DNA of 64,000 bases. Origin: Magnetovibrio sp. (GTDB lineage: Bacteria; Pseudomonadota; Alphaproteobacteria; Rhodospirillales; Magnetovibrionaceae). Positions 1-7,343 of the stretch are shown here, in pieces. Numbering within the stretch: the stretch's first letter is position 1; each line of letters opens with the position of its first letter. The DNA lies in the NCBI GenBank assembly GCA_028281525.1, contig JANQJR010000035.1:124001-188000 (forward strand), given 5' to 3'. Position numbers and translations under genes: made by a program. The notes under the pieces are model-generated. The model did not search any database, had not been told where the DNA came from, and saw nothing but the letters and a program-made list of their open reading frames with translations.

Positions 1-1173
1 GGCGGCCATGTCCAGGGGCACCAGGCCGCAGGGGCAGGCATCGACACAGCTTGCGCACCGGATGCAGGACGCCTTGACGCTCTTGGTCGCGGCCTCTAGG
101 CCGGACAGCGCCAGAACACCGTTGGTGCCCTTGACCACCGGCACCTTCAGATCAGCCAGGGGTTGGCCCATCATCGGCCCGCCCAGCAAAAGGCGTTCGG
201 GTTCGGTTTTGAGCCCGCCGGCATATTCGAGCAGTTGGGCGACCGGGGTGCCGATGGGCACGCGCAGGTTCGCCGGATTGGTAACAGCTTCGCCGCTGAT
301 GGTGACCACGCGCGAAATCAGGGGGCGGCCCTTGACCACGGCTTCATAGACGGCGAAGGCGGTGGCGGCGTTATGCACCACCGCGCCGATTTCCGCGGTC
401 AGGCCGCGTGCTGGAGTTTCCAAGCCCAGCAGAGTCTGCGTCAGGTGTTTTTCAGAACCCATGGGATAGCGGGTCGGGACTTCCACCACCTGGACGCCGT
501 CCAAATCTTTGACGGCTTGGCGCATGCGGCGGATGGCGTCGGGCTTGTTGGCTTCGATGGCGATGATGGTGCGTTTCACCTCCAACGCGCGGGCCATAAT
601 GCGCACGCCGGTGGCCACGTCGGCGGGATGTTCGCGCATCAGGCGGTCGTCGCATGTCAGATAAGGTTCGCATTCCGCGCCATTGATGATCAGGGTGTGC
701 AGGTCATATCGATCCCCTAAGTTCAGCTTCACGGCGGATGGGAACGTTGCACCGCCCATGCCGACGATGCCTGCGTCCTTGACGCGCTGGGCGATGGCCT
801 GAGGACTGGAGGTAAACGGCTCCATGGGAGCCGGCAGATCGTCCGTCCATGCATCGCGGCCGTCCGTGCGGATGGTGATTGTGCGCCCCGGCAGGCCGGA
901 CGGGTGCGGCGCGGTATAACGCCCCAGACCGTTGACGGTGCCGGACGTGGGGGCGTGCACGGGGGCGGAAATGGTGCCCTGCGCCACGGCGATGACCTGG
1001 CCTTTTTTCACGGCATCGCCCTTTTTCACGACCGCAACCGCGGGCGCGCCGATGTGCTGCTGCAATGGCACATGCAGCAGTTCGGGCAAGGGCAGATTCG
1101 CGATGGGCTTGTCTTCGCTGAGATGCTTGCGCCCTTTGGGATGTACGCCACCACGGATGCGAAACAGTTTCAT
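1..1173 (-). CDS. rnfC: RnfC, electron transport complex subunit C (3' end outside the window)
   Basis: This leftward frame is open from an ATG at 1171-1173 to the window edge, giving 391 codons with the C-terminus missing. It begins MKLFRIRGGVHPKGRKHLS, typical of RnfC. A lipoyl-like N-terminal segment follows, then a Gly-rich NADH/FMN-binding region (GIVGMGGATFPSAVK, NGAECEPYLTCDD). Near the cut edge it has CIRCASCVDACP, a 4Fe-4S ligand motif; the second cluster of the family would lie beyond the window. RnfC is the peripheral NADH/ferredoxin-interacting subunit of the membrane Rnf complex, which uses ion-motive force to reduce ferredoxin for nitrogenase. It lies 15 bp after rnfB in an rnfABC operon that diverges from nifLA. 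Identity is firm; the end is not visible. Confidence 0.93.
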   Translation of the reverse strand, partial: MKLFRIRGGVHPKGRKHLSEDKPIANLPLPELLHVPLQQHIGAPAVAVVKKGDAVKKGQVIAVAQGTISAPVHAPTSGTVNGLGRYTAPHPSGLPGRTITIRTDGRDAWTDDLPAPMEPFTSSPQAIAQRVKDAGIVGMGGATFPSAVKLNLGDRYDLHTLIINGAECEPYLTCDDRLMREHPADVATGVRIMARALEVKRTIIAIEANKPDAIRRMRQAVKDLDGVQVVEVPTRYPMGSEKHLTQTLLGLETPARGLTAEIGAVVHNAATAFAVYEAVVKGRPLISRVVTISGEAVTNPANLRVPIGTPVAQLLEYAGGLKTEPERLLLGGPMMGQPLADLKVPVVKGTNGVLALSGLEAATKSVKASCIRCASCVDACPCGLVPLDMAA

Positions 1174-1188
1174 ATCGTCCTCGTCCCC

Positions 1189-1740
1189 TTAAGACGCCAA
1201 ACGGATTTCATCAAAAGGCTCGGGCGGTTTCGGCCAATACCAGGTTTCCAGGGTCACCGGCACGTCGCGCAGAAGAATGCTTTCCGTCGGGCAGACGTCG
1301 ACGCATTTACCACACCCCGTGCAGGCGTCCTTGATGACCACATGAATTTGACGGTTCGCCCCGACCAGTGCATCGGTGGGGCAGCGCTTGAAGCACTTGG
1401 TGCAGCCAATGCAAAGCTGCTCGTTGATGAACGCCACTTGTGGGGCTTGTTCTTCCATGCCGCTCAGGTCCGCGCTGACGCCCAGCATGTCGGCCAAAGC
1501 CTGGGCCAAGGTCCGCCCGCCCGGCGGGCACATGGTGACCTGGGCCTGGCCGTTCGCGACCGCTTCCGCCGCCGGGCCGCAGCCGGGAAAACCGCATTGG
1601 CCGCATTGGGACCCCGGCAGCATCGCTTCGATTTCCTGGACCAACGCGCCGGCCTCGACTTTCAGGTACTTGGCCGCGAAGCCCAGCATCACGCCGAGGC
1701 CGAGACCGAGAAGGGCAAGGGATACGATTGCGCTGATCAT
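1189..1740 (-). CDS. rnfB: RnfB, electron transport complex ferredoxin subunit
   Basis: 183 residues. An N-terminal hydrophobic anchor (about residues 2-22) is followed by a Cys-rich region, SQCGQCGFPGCG (about 44-55), which binds one 4Fe-4S cluster. Two classical ferredoxin motifs come next, CIGCTKCFKRCP and CTGCGKCVDVCP (about 111-150). This is the RnfB layout, and the length is normal. The protein passes electrons between RnfC and the membrane subunits on the cytoplasmic face. It starts 13 bp after the end of rnfA and 15 bp before rnfC, so the genes are probably co-transcribed. Position next to nifL-nifA matches the nitrogen-fixation-linked Rnf1 operon of Azotobacter. Confidence 0.95.
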   Translation of the reverse strand: MISAIVSLALLGLGLGVMLGFAAKYLKVEAGALVQEIEAMLPGSQCGQCGFPGCGPAAEAVANGQAQVTMCPPGGRTLAQALADMLGVSADLSGMEEQAPQVAFINEQLCIGCTKCFKRCPTDALVGANRQIHVVIKDACTGCGKCVDVCPTESILLRDVPVTLETWYWPKPPEPFDEIRLAS

Positions 1741-1753
1741 CCGTCTCGCCCCC

Positions 1754-2329
1754 TCAACCCAGGCCCGCGAAGCCCATGAAGGCCAATGACAGCAAGCCTG
1801 CCGTGATAAAACCGATGGGCGCGCCGGCGAAAGACCCGGGCACGTCGGCCAGAGCCAGACGTTCGCGCAGGCCCGCGAACAACACCATCACCAACGTGAA
1901 GCCGACGGCGGAGCCGAACCCGTAGAGCAGGCTTTCGAGAAACGTGTGTTCTTCCTGGATGTTCAAAAGCGCCACGCCGAGCACCGCGCAATTTGTGGTG
2001 ATCAACGGCAGGAAGATGCCCAGCACCTGATAAAGCGCAGGCGAGGTCTTTTTGATCAACATTTCGGTCAGCTGCACCACGGCGGCGATGACCAGGATGA
2101 AGCTCAAGATGCGCAGGAATCCGATGTCGAACGGGATCAGAACGAAGGTCTCCAAAGCCCATCCTGAAACGGACGCCAATGTCAGCACGAACGTGGTCGC
2201 CAGGCCCATACCCACCGCGGTGTCGACTTTATTGGACACGCCCATGAACGGGCAGAGGCCAAGAAACTTGACGAGAACCACGTTGTTCACGAGGGCGGTG
2301 CCGATCAATAGCAGCAACAGGTCTTGCAT
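1754..2329 (-). CDS. rnfA: RnfA, membrane subunit of the Rnf complex
   Basis: 191 residues from the ATG at 2327-2329. The frame is open 26 codons further upstream, but [20 protein letters not shown] matches the usual RnfA N-terminus and normal length (about 193). It is almost entirely hydrophobic with about six membrane spans and carries the conserved [12 protein letters not shown] segment, whose Cys helps ligate an intramembrane Fe-S cluster in the family. It is the first gene of the leftward rnf operon. No well-placed Shine-Dalgarno is visible; an AAAGGAG lies 23 nt upstream, too far for a normal site, so the exact start is less certain than the identity. Confidence 0.93.
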   Translation of the reverse strand: MQDLLLLLIGTALVNNVVLVKFLGLCPFMGVSNKVDTAVGMGLATTFVLTLASVSGWALETFVLIPFDIGFLRILSFILVIAAVVQLTEMLIKKTSPALYQVLGIFLPLITTNCAVLGVALLNIQEEHTFLESLLYGFGSAVGFTLVMVLFAGLRERLALADVPGSFAGAPIGFITAGLLSLAFMGFAGLG

Positions 2330-2423
2330 GACGTTTGCGCGCGGAGGCGTCGCTCCTTTCGGGTTGGAGTGTTGTTTTGGGACGGGGAAATGCATCAACC
2401 GTACCAATTTCGGGCATGCATGC

Positions 2424-2439
2424 TGCGCGTGCTAAGCCA
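2424..2439 (-). promoter_or_regulatory. Weak sigma-54-like -24/-12 candidate for the rnf operon
   Basis: Reading leftward, the bases TGGCTTAGCACGCGCA have the GG-N10-GC spacing, with TGGC at -24 and GCA at -12, but the intervening consensus bases (AC, TT) are missing. It would give a 5' leader of about 84 nt before rnfA. The two NifA sites between it and nifL could serve both directions. This is a suggestion only. Confidence 0.3.
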
Positions 2440-2506
2440 GCGTTGATTCTGCGCATTTTCTGGGCGGATTGTGAGGGGGTGCCTATTTTTTGCGCTGCAC
2501 AAATCC

Positions 2507-2522
2507 TGTCGTTTTGTGTACA
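2507..2522. promoter_or_regulatory. NifA upstream activator sequence (distal) of nifL
   Basis: Exact TGT-N10-ACA, the consensus NifA binding site, centred about 106 bp upstream of the -12 GC of the nifL promoter. It lies between the divergent rnf and nifL operons and could act on either. Confidence 0.75.
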
Positions 2523-2546
2523 GAAACCGGCACTTTCCGGCACATT

Positions 2547-2562
2547 TGTCGCAAATCCTACA
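2547..2562. promoter_or_regulatory. NifA upstream activator sequence (proximal) of nifL
   Basis: A second exact TGT-N10-ACA, 40 bp (about four helical turns) from the first and centred about 66 bp upstream of the -12 GC. Two sites on the same helix face fit cooperative NifA binding. Confidence 0.75.
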
Positions 2563-2605
2563 AGAACCAACGGCTTAATCCGTAAGGTTTCCGCTAAACC
2601 TGAAA

Positions 2606-2621
2606 TTGGCACGCGCTTTGC
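2606..2621 (+). promoter_or_regulatory. Sigma-54 promoter of nifLA
   Basis: TTGGCACGCGCTTTGC matches TGGCAC-N5-TTGC perfectly, with GG at 2608-2609 and GC at 2620-2621. The expected transcription start, 12 bp after the GC, is about 2633. With the two NifA sites upstream, nifLA should be NifA-autoactivated. Confidence 0.85.
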
Positions 2622-2635
2622 GACAAACCTGACAA

Positions 2636-4240
2636 ATGGTGACCCAAATGAACGATAACGGACATTTAAAACACCCCCCCGGCGGTTCCGACGGGAGCGG
2701 GGTGGCGACGTCGATTGTGCCGGATGTGTTTCAGAAAGCGATCGAGCACGTGCCTGTGGCGACGTCGATCACCGACATGCACGCCAATATCCTCTACGCC
2801 AATCCGGCATTCGAAGCTTTGACCGGTTATGCGCAGGATGAGTTGATCGGCAAGAACGAATCCATCCTTTCGGACAAAGCCACACCGTTGAAAATTTACC
2901 AAGAGCTGTGGAAGACCATCACATCCGGCGAGGCCTGGAACGGGCGCCTGGTCAACCGGCGCAAGGACGGTTCGAAATACTTGGCGGATTTGACCGTGGT
3001 GCCGGTGATGGATGATGACGGTCACGTCATGCACTACATGGGCATGCACAGAGACGTCACCGATCTGCACCAGTTGGAACGCAAGGTGAAGAACCAAGAT
3101 GCCTTGATCACGTCCGTGGTCGAGGCCGCGCCCGTGGTCATCGTGTTGGTCGACACGCAGGGTCGGGTGGTGTTCTCAAATCCGGCGTATAAGGATTTAA
3201 AGCGCGAGCTGGGCGGCATGGAAGTGGCCGACCGGTTTGCGCAAGGCCTGCAAGACAGCCTGGGCCAGAACATCAAGGACCTGTGCGAAAAGGGTTTCGA
3301 CTTCGCCGCCGTGGAGGTTGGCGTCAAAACAGAGGCGGGCGACACGCGCTGGTTCGCGTGTTCCGCGACCAAGGTCGAAGAACAGGATATGACGGCATCG
3401 GGCTATTTCGCGGGTGACGGCTTGTGCGGCATGTTGTTGGTCGCCAGCGACATCACCCACCAGCGTCGCCGCTATGAACAGGCACGCACCAACGCGGTGC
3501 GCGCGCTGATGGCCGAGCAGCAGATGGTTCAGGGCATGCGCGAGGTCATTTCCGGCGCGATCTTCCAGTTGCAAGGGCCGCTCAACGTGATGAGCGCGGC
3601 GGCGTCCATGATGGAGCGCCAAGGCAAGACCGAGAGCGCCCTGAAGGAGCCCATCCATCAAGTGATCAGCGCCGGACAGGCTGCACTGGAACGGCTCAAG
3701 GCCTCTATGCCGCGTATGGCGGACGAACCGATCGAGCCGCTGAACATCAATGAACTGATCCGCGAAGTGCTCGACGTGTCCATCGAAGGGCTTCTCAAGG
3801 AAGGCATCGTCGTCGAATGGCATCCAGCCGCCGTTCTGCCCAACGTTCCGGGCCGCGCCAATGCCTTGCGCTCCATGGTCAAGTACTTGGTGGACAACGC
3901 GATTCTGGCGGTCAAAGACGGTGGTGATGTGCGCGAACTGTTGATCACCACACGCACCACCGAGAGCGGCGATGTGCTGATGGAACTGCGAGACAGCGGC
4001 CCCGGCTTCGCCGACGACATTCTCATCAAAGCCTACGAACCTTTTTTTACGGCCTGGGCAAAAACGCGCTCGCGTCCTGGCATGGGGCTGGTTTTGGCGC
4101 GTCAAATCATAACGGATCAAGGGGGATCCATAGAAATCGGCAACGCGTTCACAGGTGGGGGCAAAGTGGAAGTGGTCTTTGCCGCCGGAAGCCTGGGTGC
4201 AGGCCCAAGAGGGTTTGAACAGGGAGGCCTCACCCCGTGA
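2636..4240 (+). CDS. nifL: NifL, PAS flavoprotein antagonist of NifA
   Basis: 534 residues, close to Azotobacter NifL (519). Residues about 30-145 form a PAS domain with the FAD-type signature NPAFEALTGY and GKNESIL; a second PAS follows at about 155-275. The C-terminal half is a GHKL ATPase-like module with an N box (LVDNAILAVKDGG) and G boxes (DSGPGFADD, RPGMGLVLA). The H-box position reads GAIFQLQGPLN, so the histidine of true kinases is Phe310 here. In known systems NifL senses redox through FAD, fixed nitrogen through PII, and ADP, and inhibits NifA by direct binding. The last codon overlaps the GTG start of nifA. The sigma-54 transcription start is predicted at about 2633, which leaves almost no leader for the ATG at 2636; the ATG at 2648 is the alternative. 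Confidence 0.88.
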   Translation: MVTQMNDNGHLKHPPGGSDGSGVATSIVPDVFQKAIEHVPVATSITDMHANILYANPAFEALTGYAQDELIGKNESILSDKATPLKIYQELWKTITSGEAWNGRLVNRRKDGSKYLADLTVVPVMDDDGHVMHYMGMHRDVTDLHQLERKVKNQDALITSVVEAAPVVIVLVDTQGRVVFSNPAYKDLKRELGGMEVADRFAQGLQDSLGQNIKDLCEKGFDFAAVEVGVKTEAGDTRWFACSATKVEEQDMTASGYFAGDGLCGMLLVASDITHQRRRYEQARTNAVRALMAEQQMVQGMREVISGAIFQLQGPLNVMSAAASMMERQGKTESALKEPIHQVISAGQAALERLKASMPRMADEPIEPLNINELIREVLDVSIEGLLKEGIVVEWHPAAVLPNVPGRANALRSMVKYLVDNAILAVKDGGDVRELLITTRTTESGDVLMELRDSGPGFADDILIKAYEPFFTAWAKTRSRPGMGLVLARQIITDQGGSIEIGNAFTGGGKVEVVFAAGSLGAGPRGFEQGGLTP

Positions 4241-5820
4241 ACACATCGCAGACAGTACAAAAAGACAGCGGTGAACCTTGCGAATGCGGGTTGATCCGCG
4301 AAGACATCGAAACCCTTTACAAGGTCAGCCAGATTTTGAGCCACTCGCTCAACCTGCGCGAAACGTTGGAGCAGGTGTTGACCCTGTTGCACGACGCCGG
4401 TGGTTTTCAAAACGGCATGATCAGTTTGCTGGATGAAGAAACCGGCAACTTGAATCTGCGCGTTCAACAAAAGCAAGGCGTCATTTCCGAAGGCGCGATC
4501 AGCTATCGCCCGGGCGAAGGCGTGGTCGGCGAGATCATGGAAACCTGCGTCGCCGTGGTGGTGCCGGACATCGCCAAGGAACCGAAGTTCCTGGGGCGTT
4601 CGCGGGCGTACGATCCTGGCCTGCCGTTCATCGGGGTGCCGATCTTCGCCGGTAGCGACGCTTTGGGCGTTCTGGCCACGCAACCGACGATGGGTCGTGA
4701 GGACTTGGATGGGCGTGCGCGGTTCATGGAAATGATCGCCAACCTGATCGCCCAGACCGTGCGCCTGTGGGTGCAATTGGAAAGTGAAAAGCGCGAATTG
4801 AAGGAAGAGCGCGATACGCTGCGCCGCGCCGTCAAACATGAACACGGCTTCGACAACATGGTCGGCCGGTCCGAAGTGATGCGCACCGTGTTCGAACAGG
4901 TGCGCCTGGTGTCCGCGTGGAATACCACGGTTCTGATCCGCGGTGAATCGGGTACCGGTAAGGAACTGGTCGCCAACGCGATTCATTACAACAGCCCACG
5001 TTCCGGCGGGCCGATGGTGAAGCTGAACTGTGCGGCGCTGCCCGACAACCTGTTGGAATCGGAATTGTTCGGTCACGAAAAGGGCGCTTTCACCGGGGCC
5101 AATACGCAACGCAAAGGCCGTTTTGAAATGGCCAATGGCGGGACCTTGTTCCTGGACGAAATCGGCGAGATCAGCGCCGCGTTCCAGGCCAAGTTGCTGC
5201 GTGTCTTGCAGGAAGGCGAGTTCGAACGGGTCGGCGGCAACAAAACCCAGAAGGTCGACGTGCGCGTGATCGCCGCGACCAACCGCGACTTGGAAGCCGA
5301 AGTCGAACGCGGTGAATTCCGCGAAGATTTGTACTACCGCTTGAACGTCATGCCCATCAACATGCCGCCGTTGCGTGAACGTACCGAAGACATTCCCGAC
5401 CTGTCGCGGTTCCTGGTGGCGAAAATCGCGAAACTCCAAGGACGCGACCTAGACATCACCGACAGTGCCATCCGCATCGTGTTGCGCCACGGTTGGCCGG
5501 GCAACGTGCGCGAGCTGGAAAACATGCTGGAGCGCGCGTCGATCATGTCGGAAAACGGCGTCATTGACCGCGACGTGGTGGTGTTGTCCGGCCTGTCGGA
5601 CAAGGCCGGTGGTGCGCCCGCGCCGGTTGCCACAGGTGGCGCACCAGCTCCACAGGCCATTGATTTAAACGACCCCAATCTCGATGAACGCGAACGTGTC
5701 ATCGCCGCCCTGGAAGAAGCCGGATGGGTGCAGGCCAAGGCGGCGCGCTTGTTGAACATGACGCCGCGTCAAATTGCTTACCGGATTCAAACCTTGAACA
5801 TCAAAGTGCGCCAAATCTAA
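4237..5820 (+). CDS. nifA: NifA, sigma-54-dependent activator of nif genes
   Basis: 527 residues, GTG start overlapping the nifL stop (GTGA). A GAF domain occupies about residues 28-175. The AAA+ domain (about 207-440) has Walker A GESGTGKE (236-243), the sigma-54 contact loop GAFTGA (283-288) and Walker B GGTLFLDEIGE. A flexible Ala/Pro/Gly-rich linker (about 450-480) leads to a Fis-type helix-turn-helix at the C-terminus (AKAARLLNMTPRQIAYRI). Cysteines occur only at 15, 17, 104 and 265. The CX4C linker motif and nearby cysteines that make alphaproteobacterial NifA directly oxygen-sensitive are absent. This is the NifL-dependent type. It should bind the TGT-N10-ACA sites listed in this window. 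Confidence 0.96.
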   Translation: MNTSQTVQKDSGEPCECGLIREDIETLYKVSQILSHSLNLRETLEQVLTLLHDAGGFQNGMISLLDEETGNLNLRVQQKQGVISEGAISYRPGEGVVGEIMETCVAVVVPDIAKEPKFLGRSRAYDPGLPFIGVPIFAGSDALGVLATQPTMGREDLDGRARFMEMIANLIAQTVRLWVQLESEKRELKEERDTLRRAVKHEHGFDNMVGRSEVMRTVFEQVRLVSAWNTTVLIRGESGTGKELVANAIHYNSPRSGGPMVKLNCAALPDNLLESELFGHEKGAFTGANTQRKGRFEMANGGTLFLDEIGEISAAFQAKLLRVLQEGEFERVGGNKTQKVDVRVIAATNRDLEAEVERGEFREDLYYRLNVMPINMPPLRERTEDIPDLSRFLVAKIAKLQGRDLDITDSAIRIVLRHGWPGNVRELENMLERASIMSENGVIDRDVVVLSGLSDKAGGAPAPVATGGAPAPQAIDLNDPNLDERERVIAALEEAGWVQAKAARLLNMTPRQIAYRIQTLNIKVRQI

Positions 5821-5904
5821 GACGCTCGCATAAGAGCGGGCAAATGTGACTGTAAAAGGGACGGTCGATCCCTGAGGTCCAAATAACAAAAGAAAGAGCT
5901 AGGA

Positions 5905-7143
5905 ATGAGCACCGCAATGTTGAAACCGTTTCCCGGCCGGGATGAAGAGTGCGATACGTTTCGCGATATCTTCGAAAACGCAAACATCGGCATTTTCCAA
6001 ACCACTCCGGAAGGCCGATATATTCGCGTCAATCCCGCCCTGGCGGAGATGTATGGGTACAGAACCGCCGAAGACTTGATGGTGGGGTTGACCGACATTT
6101 CCAATCAGTTGTACGTCGAAGATGGACGGCGTGACGAGTTCTCCACGATCTTGGAACGCGACGGGCAAATCGAAAACTTCGAAAGCCAGATTTATCGCCG
6201 TGACGGCAGCGTGATTTGGATCTCCGAAACCGCACGGGTGGTTCCGGCCGCATCGGGACACAGCGCCTATTTTGAGGGGTTTGTCAAAAACATCACCGAA
6301 AAAAAGAACCTTGAGCACCAAGTCTCGCAATTCACTCAGGAACTGGAAGAGCGGGTCCACAAACGCACCAGCGAACTGTTGCTCGAAATCGAGCGCCGGC
6401 GCATCGCGGAGCAGTCTCTCAAGGAAGCGCTTAAAAACGCGGAAGCAGCCACCGAAGCAAAGAGCGAGTTTCTGGCGTCCATGTCCCATGAGTTACGCAC
6501 GCCCTTGAACGCTATCATCGGGTTCGCCGATCTGATCCGTGAAGAAACCCACGGCGCGATGCAGCCCCCGGCCTACAGCGAGTATATCGACATCATTCGC
6601 AATTCCGGCAATCACCTGCTAGGCTTGATCAACGACGTCCTGGATTTGTCCAAGATCAATTCCGGCACCGTCGATCTGGACATGGAGCGCGTGGATGTAC
6701 GCGCTGTGATGGTCGAATGTCTGGATTTGATCAGCCATCGCGCAATGCAAAGCGGCATCGATTTGAATGCGGACATCGATCAAAGCGTCGGCGCGGTGAT
6801 ACGCGGCGATGTGCGGCGTATCAAGCAAGTGTTCCTCAATTTGTTGTCCAACGCCGTTAAGTTCACACCCGAGGATGGACACGTGAATGTCGCCATCAAG
6901 GATACGGCACCGGGATTGCTTTCGATCGCTGTCTCTGACACCGGTGTCGGCATCGCGCCGGACGACATTCCCAAGGTGCTTAGCGAATACGGCCAAGTCG
7001 AGCACGGCTTGGAACACGTTGTGGAAGGCACGGGACTGGGCCTGCCGATCACCAAGAAGTTGGTGGAATTGCACGGCGGATCTTTGAGCATCGACTCTTC
7101 ACGAGGACGCGGCACCACGGTTTGCGTGACTTTGCCCATTTAA
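5905..7143 (+). CDS. PAS-domain sensor histidine kinase
   Basis: 412 residues, no membrane segment, so cytoplasmic. A PAS domain with PAC (about residues 15-135, with NPALAEMYGY) is joined by a charged coiled coil (about 140-195) to a HisKA domain with the phosphoacceptor box SMSHELRTPLNAIIGFADLI. A HATPase_c domain follows, with N box LLSNAVKFTPEDGH, G1 DTGVGIAPDD and G2 EGTGLGLPITKKLVELHGG. It sits between nifA and nifB, 84 bp after nifA, with no response regulator beside it. The PAS core resembles redox or ligand sensors but shows no diagnostic cofactor residue that I can assign. A link to nitrogen fixation is inferred from position. Confidence 0.85.
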   Translation: MSTAMLKPFPGRDEECDTFRDIFENANIGIFQTTPEGRYIRVNPALAEMYGYRTAEDLMVGLTDISNQLYVEDGRRDEFSTILERDGQIENFESQIYRRDGSVIWISETARVVPAASGHSAYFEGFVKNITEKKNLEHQVSQFTQELEERVHKRTSELLLEIERRRIAEQSLKEALKNAEAATEAKSEFLASMSHELRTPLNAIIGFADLIREETHGAMQPPAYSEYIDIIRNSGNHLLGLINDVLDLSKINSGTVDLDMERVDVRAVMVECLDLISHRAMQSGIDLNADIDQSVGAVIRGDVRRIKQVFLNLLSNAVKFTPEDGHVNVAIKDTAPGLLSIAVSDTGVGIAPDDIPKVLSEYGQVEHGLEHVVEGTGLGLPITKKLVELHGGSLSIDSSRGRGTTVCVTLPI

Positions 7144-7169
7144 AAGGTAAAACCGGCATGTGACGGTTT

Positions 7170-7185
7170 TGTCGTACTTGCAACA
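7170..7185. promoter_or_regulatory. NifA upstream activator sequence of nifB
   Basis: Exact TGT-N10-ACA centred about 108 bp upstream of the -12 GC of the nifB promoter. Confidence 0.75.
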
Positions 7186-7233
7186 TGCGGCGGACCGCGT
7201 TTGTCGCAAAAACCACTGCCGAATATCAAAATT

Positions 7234-7246
7234 TATCAAATTATTT
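7234..7246 (+). promoter_or_regulatory. Possible IHF site in the nifB promoter
   Basis: TATCAAATTATTT matches the IHF consensus WATCAANNNNTTR except for the last base. It lies in the only AT-rich stretch between the NifA site and the -24/-12 promoter, where IHF bends DNA in other nif promoters. Confidence 0.35.
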
Positions 7247-7271
7247 CAGTCGGTTGAGGGATTCCGGAAAG

Positions 7272-7286
7272 TGGCATGGACCTTGC
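7272..7286 (+). promoter_or_regulatory. Sigma-54 promoter of nifB
   Basis: TGGCATGGACCTTGC has GG at 7273-7274, ten bases, then GC at 7285-7286. The expected transcript start is about 7298, giving a leader of about 46 nt with a purine-rich GAGAAAGGGTGAG ribosome site before nifB. Confidence 0.83.
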
Positions 7287-7343
7287 TGATGTCTAACCGT
7301 GAAAGTTGGGGAAGCAATCCCTCGGCAAGAGAAAGGGTGAGAC

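Noticed and set aside
2538-2551. A GG-N10-GC match upstream of nifL
   Set aside because: It lacks the TGGCAC and TTGC context and overlaps the proximal NifA site; the perfect element at 2606-2621 is the better promoter.
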